Source: Pleodorina starrii
Lineage: Eukaryota; Chlorophyta; Chlorophyceae; Chlamydomonadales; Volvocaceae
Reading direction: 5' to 3'
Length of the DNA: 64,000 nt
NCBI GenBank assembly: GCA_030267565.1
Contig: BRXU01000001.1
Span: 2,418,001 to 2,482,000, forward strand
Shown here: piece after piece, positions 46,770 through 59,700 of the stretch
How the letters are laid out: each line of letters opens with the position of its first letter
Position numbering within the stretch: the first letter of the stretch is position 1
Notes under the pieces: generated by a model
Databases searched by the model: none
Seen by the model: only the letters and a program-made list of their open reading frames with translations
What the model was told of the DNA's origin: nothing
Position numbers and translations under genes: made by a program

Positions 46770-48416
46770 CTGATATACCCGGGTTTGTGAAGCAAACCTG
46801 GGCTTAACTTTTTTTGTCTGAGGCAGCGTAGTGACCGTACAACGGCCGCAACGGCTTTCCAAAATTCCGATAAAGGCACGCCTGATGGCATTAATGAATT
46901 GACGGTTTATGCCGAAACGTTGTTTATGCAATGGAATTACAACAGTCTCAAACGGGCCGTTCTTCCTGAATGTCGGTTGTAACGATGGCACTGTATAAAG
47001 CCGACTGCTGGACTGCAACAATGCTGATGATAAATTGTTTCAATTATTGAACAGTTGCGAAGTGCATGAAATTCGTATATGATGGTTCAACAGGCCGTGG
47101 TCGCGTGGTGCCATCCATGTTGCCGGATGAAAGGAGCGCTGTTTCGCTTCACTTCGCTTAGATGTGTCGTGTCTTGCAAAGGCATGACTGTCTTCTGCGA
47201 GTATGGTGTCGTTCCTGTGTTTTGGGGCGAAAATTCATGTCCCATGTGGGGTGTCCATCTCACACATCACGCACATGAAACAATCGGTGGGGGGGCCCGG
47301 GGCTTTCCCCCCCTACCCTCCACACCCCTCTTCCCACCCTCCCACTCGCAGCATGGCGAGCTTCGTGCACATTAGGTGATATGAGCACCCAAATTATGAC
47401 ATACATAATGAACAAAGGCTCATGGGCAGATTTACTTGTGGTGTACGTGTCTCACTGCACACGTGGTGGGGGGCACAGGGCGTGCGCATCCACCCCCGCA
47501 GCAAGGCGGTTATCGTGCGTGTTAGATAACTTGAGCGGCCATTACGGATATTGGGTAACGTGCTCATGGAACCATTATCGGTGGGGGGCCCGGGGTTTCC
47601 GCCCCGCCTTCACCCCACACCCCAGTGGAAGTTCCGCAAGGACAATGACCCTGTGAGACCCGGATGCCATCCTAGTGGGTGGGTGGATGGGTTGGTGGGT
47701 GGGTGGTATGCATGACGGGTAGGGGAGCACGGGGGGTTATCCACGTATAGGCCGGGGCCCATGAACGGTAAGTCGGTAACGTAAAGAGAAAACGAGTTAA
47801 ACTTGCTTGCAAGCAGCAGCATGTTAGATACAAACTGAGCGTGAAGTTGGAGCGCGTCCCAGCTGAGCCTAGCAGAACCCCACGTGACGAGGCAATCAGG
47901 TGGATGCTGGAGATTCGCTGAGGCTGTTAGGTGACACGTTGCTGAAGTGGTTGATAAAATTGTGGCTGGGATGTAAGGAACGCACCAAGCCCCGAAGATA
48001 ACAGTGGAACACGCAAGGCGGCCACCGTGACATGCCCCACCGTGCCTGCCACACGGAGAAGGAAGAGGAGCCTATGTACGTTGGCAAGATGCGTGCAAGC
48101 TGCTGTTTGGTGATAGGGCCTCCGCCCCCGCGGGAGACACCTAATAAGCCTTCGGCCCCGGACGCCTGCCAGGCGATATGCGTGAACCGAGCGAGCGGCC
48201 TCTATGCGGGTGGCGCAAGGTTACGCCTGTGACTGACGCAGCTGATCTCCCGCTGCACGGACGTCGTCGACGTAACCCGAAGATGCGGTGCATGAACAAC
48301 GCTCGGGTGCAAACACGTCTCATGTACACACGCAAACGACCACAACTGACCACAACTGACCACAACACAGCCCCGCAACCCCACCGCTATAAACCCGGGA
48401 TCGCGCCAGCCCTTAC
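46770..48416 (-). other. 1.65-kb insertion in the H2B leader; possible 5' UTR intron
   Basis: Read on the minus strand, the quartet 1 H2B leader (AACACATCAGACCTTACAT) is split here: AACACA is followed by AGTAAGGG at 48417-48411, and similarity resumes as TATATCAGATCTTACAT at about 46777-46761. The insert thus begins with a GTAAGG donor at 48416-48411 and ends at a CAG acceptor (46772-46770), so splicing could restore a normal H2B leader. The insert contains a dispersed repeat copy (47731-48000), a pair of about 50-bp direct repeats (about 47281 and 47576), and a foldback CCCGGGTTTG/CAAACCTGGG near its H2B end. No gene is recognised. Confidence 0.65.
47731..48000 (+). repeat. Dispersed repeat, copy B, within the H2B leader insertion
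   Basis: It begins GGGGGTTATCCACGTATAGGCC-like (conserved core TATCCACGTATAGGCC), with CCATGAACGGTA and GGTAACGTAA following. It aligns discontinuously with copy A at 27977-28265, up to the block CTGGGATGTAAGGAACGC. Confidence 0.72.
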
Positions 48417-48641
48417 TTGTGTTAAACAAATAGTATACCGTGTTGAGAGCATTGGAAATTTATAAGGCAGCTGCGAGCTGTCAGTTGTGCTGCGTGACCC
48501 GACCTTGCTCGGACTAACGGACAAACGACCTGGCTCAGGTTGTCATTTCCCTTGCAGCATAAGAAAGCCCATATCTCATTATTAAATTCTAACCAAAATT
48601 ACAATTTGACCGTAACCAAACAATTTGTATCTACTATCAAG
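48417..48641. promoter_or_regulatory. H2A/H2B promoter block (quartet 2)
   Basis: The 225 bp upstream of H2A are the reverse-oriented equivalent of the quartet 1 divergent promoter, including GTGCTGCGTGACCCGACC and CTCGGACTAACGGACAAACG (about 48486-48530) and the H2B-facing TTATAA box (48461-48466). Both directions of the promoter therefore appear intact; only the H2B leader beyond it is interrupted. Confidence 0.8.
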
Positions 48642-49040
48642 ATGGCTGGTCGTGGCAAGGGCAAGACCGCTGGCAAGAAGGCCGTGAGCCGCAGCTCCAA
48701 GGCGGGCCTGCAGTTCCCCGTGGGCCGCATCGCTCGCTACCTGAAGAAGGGCAAGTATGCCGAGCGCATCGGTGCCGGAGCGCCCGTGTACCTGGCCGCT
48801 GTGCTGGAGTACCTGACCGCTGAGGTGCTGGAGCTGGCTGGCAACGCTGCCCGCGACAACAAGAAGAACCGCATCGTCCCGCGCCACATCCAGCTGGCCA
48901 TCCGCAATGATGAGGAGCTGGGCAAGCTGCTGGGCGACGTGACCATCGCTTCCGGTGGCGTGCTGCCCAACATCCATGCCGTGCTGCTGCCCAAGAAGTC
49001 CAAGGGCGGCAAGGCTGAGGACGGCTCCGCGGCCGTGTAA
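48642..49040 (+). CDS. Histone H2A (quartet 2)
   Basis: Single exon, 132 aa; the ATG at 48642 was chosen as [13 protein letters not shown], matching quartet 1, rather than an upstream in-frame ATG at 48540. Canonical H2A fold and tail [14 protein letters not shown], no SQ motif. It faces away from H2B as in quartet 1, but the start codons are 1.9 kb apart instead of 245 bp. Confidence 0.99.
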   Translation: MAGRGKGKTAGKKAVSRSSKAGLQFPVGRIARYLKKGKYAERIGAGAPVYLAAVLEYLTAEVLELAGNAARDNKKNRIVPRHIQLAIRNDEELGKLLGDVTIASGGVLPNIHAVLLPKKSKGGKAEDGSAAV

Positions 49041-49075
49041 AACAAACTGTGCCACAACATCCATCTTACAAACTC

Positions 49076-49091
49076 GGTGTTTTTCAACACC
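49076..49091 (+). promoter_or_regulatory. Histone 3' stem-loop of H2A (quartet 2)
   Basis: GGTGTTTTTCAACACC, same one-base loop variant as the H4 copy at 44496, about 36 bp past the H2A stop. Confidence 0.93.
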
Positions 49092-49758
49092 ACCTTTCTG
49101 TTGACTCGTTGGCGTCATCTCTCCACACGAAGGTTAGCAGTAACCAATATGACTACGTACAGCAGTTCTCGTGCGACGGGTTGCGTGCGGCCGCGCACCT
49201 TATTCCACGACTAATTCATCAGCCCTCCCCAGCATTAGCAATAATGCATCCAGTTCCACATCTATGCACCAACCAACCACGACAGTTGGTCACATAATTA
49301 GCATTATTACCGACGCCAGCCTCTACCACCTACCAGGCAACAATACGCTTTCTTCCTCCCTGATCACGCACATTCGGCGCCGCCTCATGGATGACGAACC
49401 GAAATAACCGCACTGTACACTATGCGTATGCGTGCGCATACGTACCGAACACCCACCACCACCACTCTTCCTGCGGAGCTGGACTCAGTTCGCTCGACAC
49501 GAACCTCGCTCCGAAACCAAACCAACCCACACTTGCGCCCAGGCCCGCGCGCTCTGCCCCGCGCTCCACTCCGCTCGCTCCACCCCCTTCGTTCAATCGA
49601 TGCATCGGCGATAAAAATAAGAATACCGGTACACCCGGCCGGGGTCCTAGGCCAGGGTGATGGCAGCAGAGGATGTGCGTGTGGGGTCACGCACTAAGGG
49701 TTTCCCCGGTCCCACTCCGGCCCGCCTTCCCCGCCACCCCTATCGGCGCATCAATCCC
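49092..49758. other. Spacer between H2A and the beta-helix protein gene
   Basis: About 670 bp between two convergent genes. No gene or repeat recognised. I did not find a TGTAA signal for the minus-strand gene in it. Confidence 0.5.
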
Positions 49759-52700
49759 CTAGGCTGCGATTGCCGCACCCGCGTCCGTCATCCCGCCCAC
49801 GTCGCCGCGCGACCTTCCGTAAAAGTCAGTGTCCGCCGCCGCCAGCCGCGGCGCCGTCTTGCTAGCGGGACTGCCCTGGCGCGGCTTGTAGGTGACGGGG
49901 TCCAGCAGCGGATCGGCCTCCAAGCTGCCCGCGTCGCCGCCGGTGTAGGCCTGCCAGCCTGCAAACCCGCCGTCGTAGCCGGGCCCCAGCGGCGGCACCC
50001 TGCGATCTACGTAGCGGCCGCTGAGGGCGGCGGTTGTTGTCGGTGGTGGGCTGTAGATGTTGTTGGCGAAGGCGAGGCTGGCGACGGAGGCGATGGCGGG
50101 GTAGAGCGGCACCGCGTTGGGGTCGACGTTGGGCACCTGCGTGCGCACCAGGCCACCAGCCACATGATGCAAACACGCACAACCACGCGCAGGTGTCGGC
50201 GTAGGCGTGATGGCGTGCATGCGCACATGCACATACACACATGCGTGTTGTATGCACAAAAATATACATGTGCACATGTATTTTGTTTCGGGAGAGCAGT
50301 GCTTGCCGTAGCAAGTATGCCAAGCAAGCAGGTGGACAGGACGGACGGCAGGACCGGCAGGATGCATACATGGGTGAGACAGGACAGGCGTGTCAAGACG
50401 AGGAATGGCAGTTGGTGGCGGCGGCGGCGGCGGCGGCGTGTGGAGAGGACGGCCGACGGCGGAATGGTGGGAATGGGGTGTGTGCGCGAAGCAGCATTGA
50501 GTCAGGCCGACTGCGGGCAGCACCACACCACACAACGTCACAAGCACCAAGGACCACACCGCTGGATGAAGTTGTGCAGGTGCACCAGCGGTGAGTACGA
50601 ATCGATAGTCAGGCGCCGAGCTCTCGATAGTTCCTTTTCTTTGACTGGACATGTACGACTACTGCCCCCGCAATCGACCAGTCGGGCGACGGTCGACTCA
50701 CCCCGCCGCACTCGGCTGTCGTACACTCGGCGTCGGTGCACAGGCAGCCGCTGTCCAGCACCTCCATGGCTGAGGCGGGGATCTTGGAAATGTCGTACAA
50801 CTGGGAAAGGACCGAGTCCCACCGGGCGGTGGCCTCGCCTGCGGGCGCAATGGATGGCGGGCGTGGCGGCGGGCGGGTCGGCGGGCGCGCGGGCGCGAAG
50901 CATGCAAGACATACGAGGTAGGCTGCAAAGAGCAGGTACCGGTACGGGTAAAGAGCAGACACCTCAGCTCAACATGCACAGAAGAGAACCATGCAGGTAC
51001 TGCCGGATCTGCCAGACCGAAGATAAAGGATACGCAGCGCCATCTCGCTGGCAGGGAGGACAGGAAGCCGTGCAGGGTCTTGCGCCCGGCGGGGTCCGCT
51101 GCGCAGGTCCGCACACACGTATGTGTACCTGAGAAGTACCAGGGACTGCCGTTATCCGCAAAGATGCCGCCGTACTTCTTCAGTGCCGTACAAAACACCC
51201 GCGCCGCCGGCGCCAGCGGGCCGCAGTCGTACGACGCGTTGAGGCGCACCCGCATGCCCATCCAGGGCGACTCGGGCCCCGTGTCACCGGCGGGCGCGAA
51301 GTGGGTGGCGGGCGGCGAGTAGGCGGGTCGCGAGTTGGGCCCGGTGAAGCGGATGGCGTGGTCGATGACGCCCCTCACCACCACCTCCTCCCACTTGACA
51401 AGCCCGGGGTAGATCGGCAGCCCGGCAGCGTCGGCGGACGACCACCCTATCGGCCGGCCCAGTGCGTTGCGGGACAAATTGAAGCGGGCCACGATGTCGG
51501 CTTGCCACCTGCCGCTGCTCGTCACACCTGGCGGGAAGCTGGAAGCGGGAAAAGAAGGGAAAGGCACGAAGCGGGCGGGGGCCAGACGCCAGAGCCGCAC
51601 CATTAATGCCAGCCACCGCCACCAATCAGCCAAAGACCAGCAGCGGCGGTATCCATTCTATCCGCTTTGGCATCGCGACGACCATTCGATTGTCGATTCT
51701 CGGCTTAACCTACGGTAATTGCTGGCGTGGCCGCTACGGTGGCTGCCTTGCGCAGGTGTTGTTACCTGCCGTACCGCATCGATGCTGTGCCGCCGCACTG
51801 CCGTACTGCCGTACTTTCTTACCTCCTCCACGTCTCGTACAGCAGGCATGTGGCGTTGTCCACCAGCAGGACGTGTCGGTCCCCGGGGCAGCGCGAGTCG
51901 GGGCAGTTGAGGTAGGCTCCTTCCACGGGGGCGGTGGAGGGGAAGGGGAAGCCGGCGGGGGAGGTGTCGGACTCGTCCGGGTAGCCGGCGGGGCCAATGT
52001 CGATCTGAATTCACGGGGGTCGATGGAGGAGCGGGCAGTACGCTTTGTAAATACTTCGCCACTCTGGCTGCGAAAGTGTGCGAAGTAGGTGGATGAAATC
52101 CCTCGAAATACCAACAGAAAGCAGGTCCAGGCAGATCCTCAGATTCCTTTTAAAAAATACAAATTCTCAGCAGGTGCCCCGATGCAGGAAATGGTGGAGG
52201 TCAGGTCCACCGGTCAGGAATGGTACAAACGCCGTACGGTACGGCAGCGTCGCGATCACGAATCAATTCCGTACCAGTCGCCATTCATTCAATCACACCC
52301 GCGCTTCCGCCAAGCGAACACGTCGGGCTCTCACCGGAACCAGCGGCGTGCCCCGGCTGCTGTCCACGACAGCGTACGGAATGCCGTACAAGACGCGCTG
52401 GCCGTCCCGCGAGAACCCGCCGCCAAAGTCGGGGTGCAGGTTGCCGCCGCCGATCTGCCACTTGAGGACCCGGCTGTTGGGGTGTACCGGCAGGGCGCTC
52501 ACGTCCTGGTGCCAGGCGTTGTCGGGTGGGAAGACGGGGCAGGAGCCGTCGGGGTTGCGGCCCTGCTCGCCTGGCGCGTCCGCGTACTCCTGCACGAAGG
52601 ACCGTGCCTGGGCCAGACCGCGACGACGGGGCTTGACAGCTTCGGCGAACGAGGCGCCGGCCACGTTCATCGCTACGGTCAACTCGGCAGCGGCGGCGCC

Positions 52701-53708
52701 ATCAGCACCATTATCAGCAGCTGAAGCGGAAGCGAAGGTAGTGGTGGCGGTGGCGGTGGTGGTGGTGGTGGTGGTGGTGGTGGTGGTGGTGGCGGTGGTG
52801 GTGGTGGTGGTGGTGTCACTGAGCATCCGTCGATGGTGGTGCAGGGCAGCGGGACAGGTACCATTTGGCAGGCTGACGGTGAGTTGCTGGTTCACGATTG
52901 CGCCCTGCAGGATGCGGGATTCGATCATGAGCCGGCCGCTGGTGAGTCCGCCTCCGAGGCTGACGATGTTGTTCCTAAAGGTGATGTTGGTGTTGGGCGG
53001 CCCCACCTCGGTGCTGGGCCCGGTGCGCTTGGGGCTGACGTTCAGCAGCACCCCCGCCTGCATGGCGGTCGCCACGTTGAGGATCGTGTTGTGTACGACG
53101 GTGGCGTCGCGCGCCGAGTAGAAGGCCACGCCCGCGCCCGCGCCGCCGTCCAGAATGTTGCTGCGGGTGGGGGTAAGAAAGGAGACAACGCAGCGGAGGG
53201 ACGGAGGCGGCGGGTGGGGGCAGCCCGAGGCGCAGGGGGGGGGAGGGGCGGCAGGGCGAAGGTGGCGGGCAAGAGGGCAAAACGCGTGCTCAGGGCAGGG
53301 TACGGGTACAGGGCCAGGCACTCGACAACACAACACATTGACGACACAACCTGAAACAACCGTCTGCCCTGACGACCTGAGGCGCAGGTCAGGGTGGGCC
53401 ACCAGGGCAAAAGCAGGCGAACGAGCCAATAAAGGATAGGCCGTTCGGGGGTCTTTGCGTGCACGTCCACGCACGCACGCAGCCACAGCCGCGCACACGC
53501 GCACCCCCGGCCCTGCCTCGCTCACTTGCGCACGAGGGTGTTGACGCTGTCGTGCCAGTCGTCGTTGTTGGTTCGCGCCCAGTCCACATCCATGTACATC
53601 ACCTCGGTGGAGTCACTGCCCAGCAGGATGCCGCGACCGCCGAAGTTCCTGAGGCGGCGGAGGGGGTGCGCGTCAGGAGGGCAAGGCAGGCAGGGCAGGC
53701 AGGAAGGG

Positions 53709-53740
<32 letters not shown>

Positions 53741-56700
53741 CCCTTCCTTTCCTTCCTTTCCTTCCTTTGCTCACCCACCCACCCACCCACCCACCCACCC
53801 ACTCACCACTCACCACTCACCACTCACCACTCACCACTCACCACTCACCACTCACCACTCACCACTCACCACTCACCACTCACCACTCACCACTCACCAC
53901 TCACTCACTCACTCACCCACCCACCCACCCACCCACTCACTCACTCACTTGATCAGGTTCCTCTCTACCAGCACATTGCGCGCCCCGCCTCCCAGCCGAA
54001 TGGCCGTGTCGGTGGTGTTGGTGATGACGTTGCTCCGGAGGGTCAGGTCGCCGCCGCCGCGCACCTCGATGCCGCTGCCCGCCGGTCGGCTGATGTTGAC
54101 GAACTGGATCACCACGCCCCGGACAAAGGTGCTCAGCTTGATGCCGTGGAGACCGCAGTTCGTCAGGGTCATGTTCTGTGGTGCATGAGGAAACGGGCAC
54201 GACGCAGCAGGGTATGTGCCGTACATACATGTGAGGCAGGCATTTTGACGGGGAACAGCATCATGAACAACGTCGATGTACCCTGTTTGACGTGACGTGT
54301 GTGTGTGTGTGTGTGTGTTGTGCATCAGTCTTCTGTGGTCAGGCAGGCCATGAACTGTACCCGTCACGTACTGTTCGTACCCGTCACGTGCTTCGCGACT
54401 TCATATAGCGCGACCGATCAAGGTCTGGGCAGCAATAATGCCTGGGTCGTTTATTTGCCAACGGAAATACCGTAAAGCCGGGCACACCGGGGTCTCGAGC
54501 CTACTAGCTAGCCGAGACGGGTTCCTTTCTCCATCACCGCAGTCAGCGGGCCTGCCTGAGCGGCATCCCTGCACCTGCCCGCACGACCTACCGTACTCAT
54601 GTTCATTCGTCCCATACCTAACCCTACTTGGATGTACGACAGGGTCGTTGGCCGGCCCCGCGCCGCCAGGTAGAAGCCCCAGTACGCGGAGGTGCCGCTG
54701 CCGGCGCCCTCGTTCAGGTGGATGCAGCTGCCCCCGGCGCCGCCCGCCATTGCAACGTCAAAGTTGGACAGGGTGATGGCGGCGGCGCCCCCGTAGAGGC
54801 CGTCACCGGTGCGAATGCAGGGGCTGGCGCCGCCGCTGGAGCCGGAGCCGGAGCTGCTGCACAGGACGGTGGCGCGCCGCCGCGACGCCAGGTCGGCTGG
54901 TCTGGTGGTGATCGTCACCTGCAGCGGCAGCGGCAGCAACAGCAGCAACCTCATCCTTATCATCATCATCGGCAGCGGCAGCAGCGGCAGCAGCCCCACT
55001 TCGCATCCTGTCATATACGGTACACATATCATAAATGTCATGTACATGACGTGTAAATGTACATGACACACCCAGCTCGACATTACACTCGGTAGGCGCG
55101 GCTCACATTCGGCGTGAAGATGCCAAAGCCGCCGCCGTGGGTCTGCCCTCCCTTGAGCAAGATGCGGTCGCACTGATTGCTGCTGGCGAGCGCCTTTGCT
55201 ATCGTCCTGAACGGCGCATAATTCGACTCGTAGTTGAACGTCTGGGAATCGGTGCCGTTGACCGCGTCCACGAGCAGGTCCTTGCAGACCCGCGTTGACC
55301 AGTACGAGTACGGCCAGTTCTTGTCGTACACAGGGCCCAGGCCGACGCCCGTGTACGGCGCGTTGCCGGCCAAGGCCGCCGGCACGGGCGGCAGCGCCTT
55401 GGCGGTGCCGTTGGCGTCGGCCTGCACGGCGCCGGCGTCGAGCGGCAGACCCGTGGGTCGGAGCCGGCCGCTGAAGTCGTCCGACACCAGCGCAGCAGTG
55501 CCCCAGGGCGGCGGCGGAACCAGGGGCCGCGCGCGGCCCCTAGCGGGGCTGCAGGCAAGTGGCTTGAAGGCGGAGTCTAGCTGCGGGTCGGCTTCGATGC
55601 TGTTGTTGTCGGCGTGTGTCTGGTGCAGGTCGAGGGCGAGGTGTTGGGCCCAGCCGGTGGCGTTACCGACGAAGGTGGCGTTGGTCCGCTCGTCTTCCAG
55701 CATGGCGCCCTTGCCCCACTGGAAGGGAACCACGCCCAGACCTGGAGGGAGGGAGGGAGGGAGGCGGTAACAATCAAACATGCGTAGATCCGATCCGAGG
55801 TTCCGAGTACGTTTGAAGAGGAGCTTGGAAACCCCCCAAGCAAGCAATGCATTGGCTGGCTGCTGGCGTTCACATCGTTTCAACTTAGCTGCCTCCTGCT
55901 CGTCCAAACCAACCTTACCTTATATCGTTATATGCTAGTGGGGCTCTCTCTCTCGCTTTGCGCGCTCCAGCGCTCGACCCCCCACCGCCATCCATGCAGT
56001 GCAGCACAGTGCAGTACCAACGAGCAACGACAGCACCAAATGCCGCCGGCTGCCGGCGCCGTACCTTTCATGTCATAGTAGACGTTGTGTGCAGACACCA
56101 GCGGGGTGGTCGGGTCCAGCCCCTCCTCGCGGATCTGAACCACCGGCCCGGCGCGCGCGGTGGCGGAGCGGAACAGCAGGTTGCCCCACAGTGTCAAGTT
56201 GGCGCAGCGGCTGAGCAGCGGGGTGCCGTACGGAGAGGGCGCGTCGTTGTGCGTGTCAGCGGCGACCAGGATGGAGGCCTGGCCGTACTCCTGGGCACCC
56301 CAGAGGGTGTTATGCACGATGATGGTGTTGCGGCCGGCCCACACCGCGATGCCCGCCAAGCCGACCGCGGTGATGATGTTGTTGCGGGCTGCAGGCCAAC
56401 CAACCAACCGAGCAAATGAGCGAGCAAGCACGCAGGCAGGCAACGGATGCATCGGATGCATCGGGCAAGATTCGGGCGCAATTTTGCCGTTTGAGTGTGG
56501 TGGCAAGCGGGCAGCGCATGTGGATGGGTTGATTGTGGATTGATTGTGGATCCAATTCAGACGTTAGATTGTACATATGCGGGTTAGGGCCCTTCTCTCA
56601 AACGTTCAATGAGTTTGTCCTAGTGTGCTCCGTCGTACCTGTCACGTTGATGGCTTGGTACAACTCCGGGTTATTGATGGCGTCCATGTACTCGTACTCG

Positions 56701-59700
56701 AGCGTGAAACCCAGGTTCAATCCGGTCCAGGCCCTTGCCACGTAATTTCGCTCAATCATGACGCGCGCGGTGCCGCCGGCGAGGTGCACCGCCGGACCGG
56801 GAATGTCGTGAAAGTAGCAGTCTCGTACGGCAAGGTCGTACGCCTGCATGGCCACGATGCCGTGGCCGGCGGTGCGCAGGCGCGCGCCGGTGTTGTAGAT
56901 CTCGCAGTTTGAGAAGGTGACGTTGGTGGCCTTCATGACTAGCTTGATTGCGCTGCTGCCGGTATCATGGATGCTGTGTATACACAGGACAGGGCAAGGG
57001 GAGCGGCGTTGGGGGGAAGGGGGGGTCCGGTCACAATCAAGATGCGCTGCGGTTACGATTCGCGGGTTTACTAGTAGTGGAAAGGTTTGTGGCGAGGAGA
57101 CTTTGGAAATTGGGGAAACGCCCATCCCGTCCCCATCCCGTCCCACCCAGGCTGGGCTGACTGACTGGGGTGTTGTCGTTCATGCTGTTCTTCCATCCCG
57201 TCATACAGCCCCGCTCGCCCCCTCCCCCTCCCCACCCCCCCACACACACCACCACCGCTACTCATGCACTCGACCCACGTACCGCACGTTGTTCACGAGC
57301 CAGTGGCTGGGTGCTGAGCCTTTGGCCACCCGGTCCGCCATGGTTCCGTAGTTCTCCCAGCTTGTGAAGAACATGAGCCCGTAGTAAAAGCCACCCACCA
57401 CCTCCAGATCCTGTGGAACACCGGGCAGCCGAGCAGCGAGTGACCGAGTGTGGCATGGAGGCAAGAGATGGAGCCGGGTAGCCGGCAAGCCCCGGCGAGA
57501 TGCGTTGCGTGCGTTTCGACAACACAGAAGAAGGACCCTTCCGGGAATCATGGGGCCCACACTGGCAGCCACAACAGGTACATGCAAGCAAAATAAATGC
57601 TGCAGGTGGTGGGGAGACGTGGGGGCCACACATCACCCACGGCACCTTGCTTACGTGCCATCAACGGATCAGCTGGGCCTGACAGCAGGCAGGCACTTAC
57701 ATACCCAGCAGCAGCAGCAGCAACTGCCCCCTTCCTGGATTAACGAGTACGTATCCGATCGTATGCCCCCTCCCCCCTCCCCCCTCCCCCCCCTCTCACG
57801 TCTCACCGAGATGGTCCCCTGGTCGGCCCCCGGACGCAGCGTGATGACGTTGACGGCGTTCTGCGGGTCGTTGAGGGGCAGAGAGACGGTCGCCCAGTGG
57901 CCGGGGGCGGAGCGGAGGGTGAGGCGGGGCCGGGTGAGGCTGAAGCCGCCTGCGGGGAAGGGGGGCAGCGAGGGGGGCAGAGTGGGGGGTGGGGCGGGCG
58001 GGAGAGACGCCCGGCGAGTTCCACGCTCCCTCACCCACCCACCCGCCTGCCCAACCCACGCTTCCTCACCCACGCACCCACCCACCCATCCACCCACCCA
58101 CCCACCCACCCGGGTACACGCCGCTTTTGAGGAAGATCTGGTCCCCCGGCCAGGCCTCAAACACGGCCTTGGCGGGCGACTTGAAGGGCGAGTCGGAGTG
58201 GCCGCTGTTGGCTTCGTCGCTGCCCCCGGGGTCCACCCACCAGACCCGAGACACCGCCCCCAGCGCGACCGGGTATTGGGCGGTGTTGGGCGGGGGGGCG
58301 GGCGGGAGGGCGTAGGTGATGGACAGGGAGGGGCGGCGCAGCGCGGGGTTGTCGCCGCGCCATTGGCCCGTGATGAAGGAGAGGGTGCCGTTGACGGCCC
58401 TGCAGCGGCAGCAGCAGCAGCGGCAGGCGTCACGAGCGGCGGCGGGCAGCAGCGGCAAGGGAGGCGGGGGACATGGTGGTGGTGTCTGCGTGCAGCAGCA
58501 GCCTACCGTAGCTCCGGCCCCTTCCCTTGCCGTGTCATGCCGTCGGAAAAGGACCTACGGGGAGAGCCAGCTAGACCCCTGCACCTCCACCTCCACCTCC
58601 ACCTCCACCTCCGTCCATGACACACCCGCCCGGGGGGGGGGGTCGGGTTGCCACGTCCCTCCACCCCACCTGAACAACAGGCCGTAGTTGGCGGAGCCGT
58701 TGTTGTCCCGCCAGGCCGCCACCTTGGCCGGGTCCAGGGCGATGGTCTGGGACACGGCGCCGTAGTACTCGTTCACCGGGACAACAAAGGAGATGGCCAC
58801 GTCGGGTGAGCAGTCGGCCCAGGCGCCCGGTGTGGCCCAGGGCAGCGAGGCGGTGCCGTTCCAGCGGGAGAAGCGCCAGCCGGTGCCCTGGTAGCTGCAC
58901 GGGGTTGGGGGGAGGGGGCGGGGACAGGGCGGCGGAGGCGGGTGAAGGTAGGGGGGGCAGGAGGCGGTGTCCGTGTTCCCCCTTCCCTTCCCCGGGAGGA
59001 GGTGCGCGCGGCCAGCTAGCTAGCTGCTGTATCACCGCCTACAGCCGCGGGCGTCCGGGTGCGGGCCCGTTGCTGCGGTGCGCGTGTCTTGGCCTCGAGC
59101 CCCGATTGGCCGCCGCGCACGCAGGCCGGCATGGTGGCTTGTGTGTACACACGCGCGCTCGCACACAGCAGGCGCAGGCGCAGGCGCAGGCGCAGGCGCA
59201 GGCGCAGGCGCAGGCGCAGGTGCAGGCACAGGCGCAGGCGCAGGTGCAGGTGCACATGCCGCACCTGGGGCCGACCTGACTGAAGTCCCAGGGCTTCGTC
59301 ATGAAGCAGGCCTGGACCAGCACCGGAGCCGCCCAGTTGAACAAGGTGACCTGAGAAGGTGGCCGACGGTGCGGGGTATGCATGGGCAGATGGGTTGGTT
59401 GGTTGGGGGTTGTTAACAACAGTCGACCGACCGACCGACCGACCAATCGACCGGTGACGGCTGACTGCTGAAGTCGAATGCGTCATGCGTGGTCGTGTAG
59501 CTGCGGGCCGCAAGGCCTGGACTTGTCCTGTTCGAAACGAGTATGGAGGACATAAGATGCTTCTCGGCGGGCCCTAGTCTTCCGGCTAGCCCGTCCACCT
59601 GCCGGCGCGGGCGAGGACACCCGTGTAGCTCTGCCGTGTAAGCCAGACGAATAGCGGAATAGGGGTCCTCTCCAGCCTTAGGGATGATTACGTACGGTAG

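Noticed and set aside
53771..53950. CRISPR-like regular repeat array
   Set aside because: The 7-bp unit has no spacers. It is a simple-sequence repeat in an intron of a eukaryotic gene.
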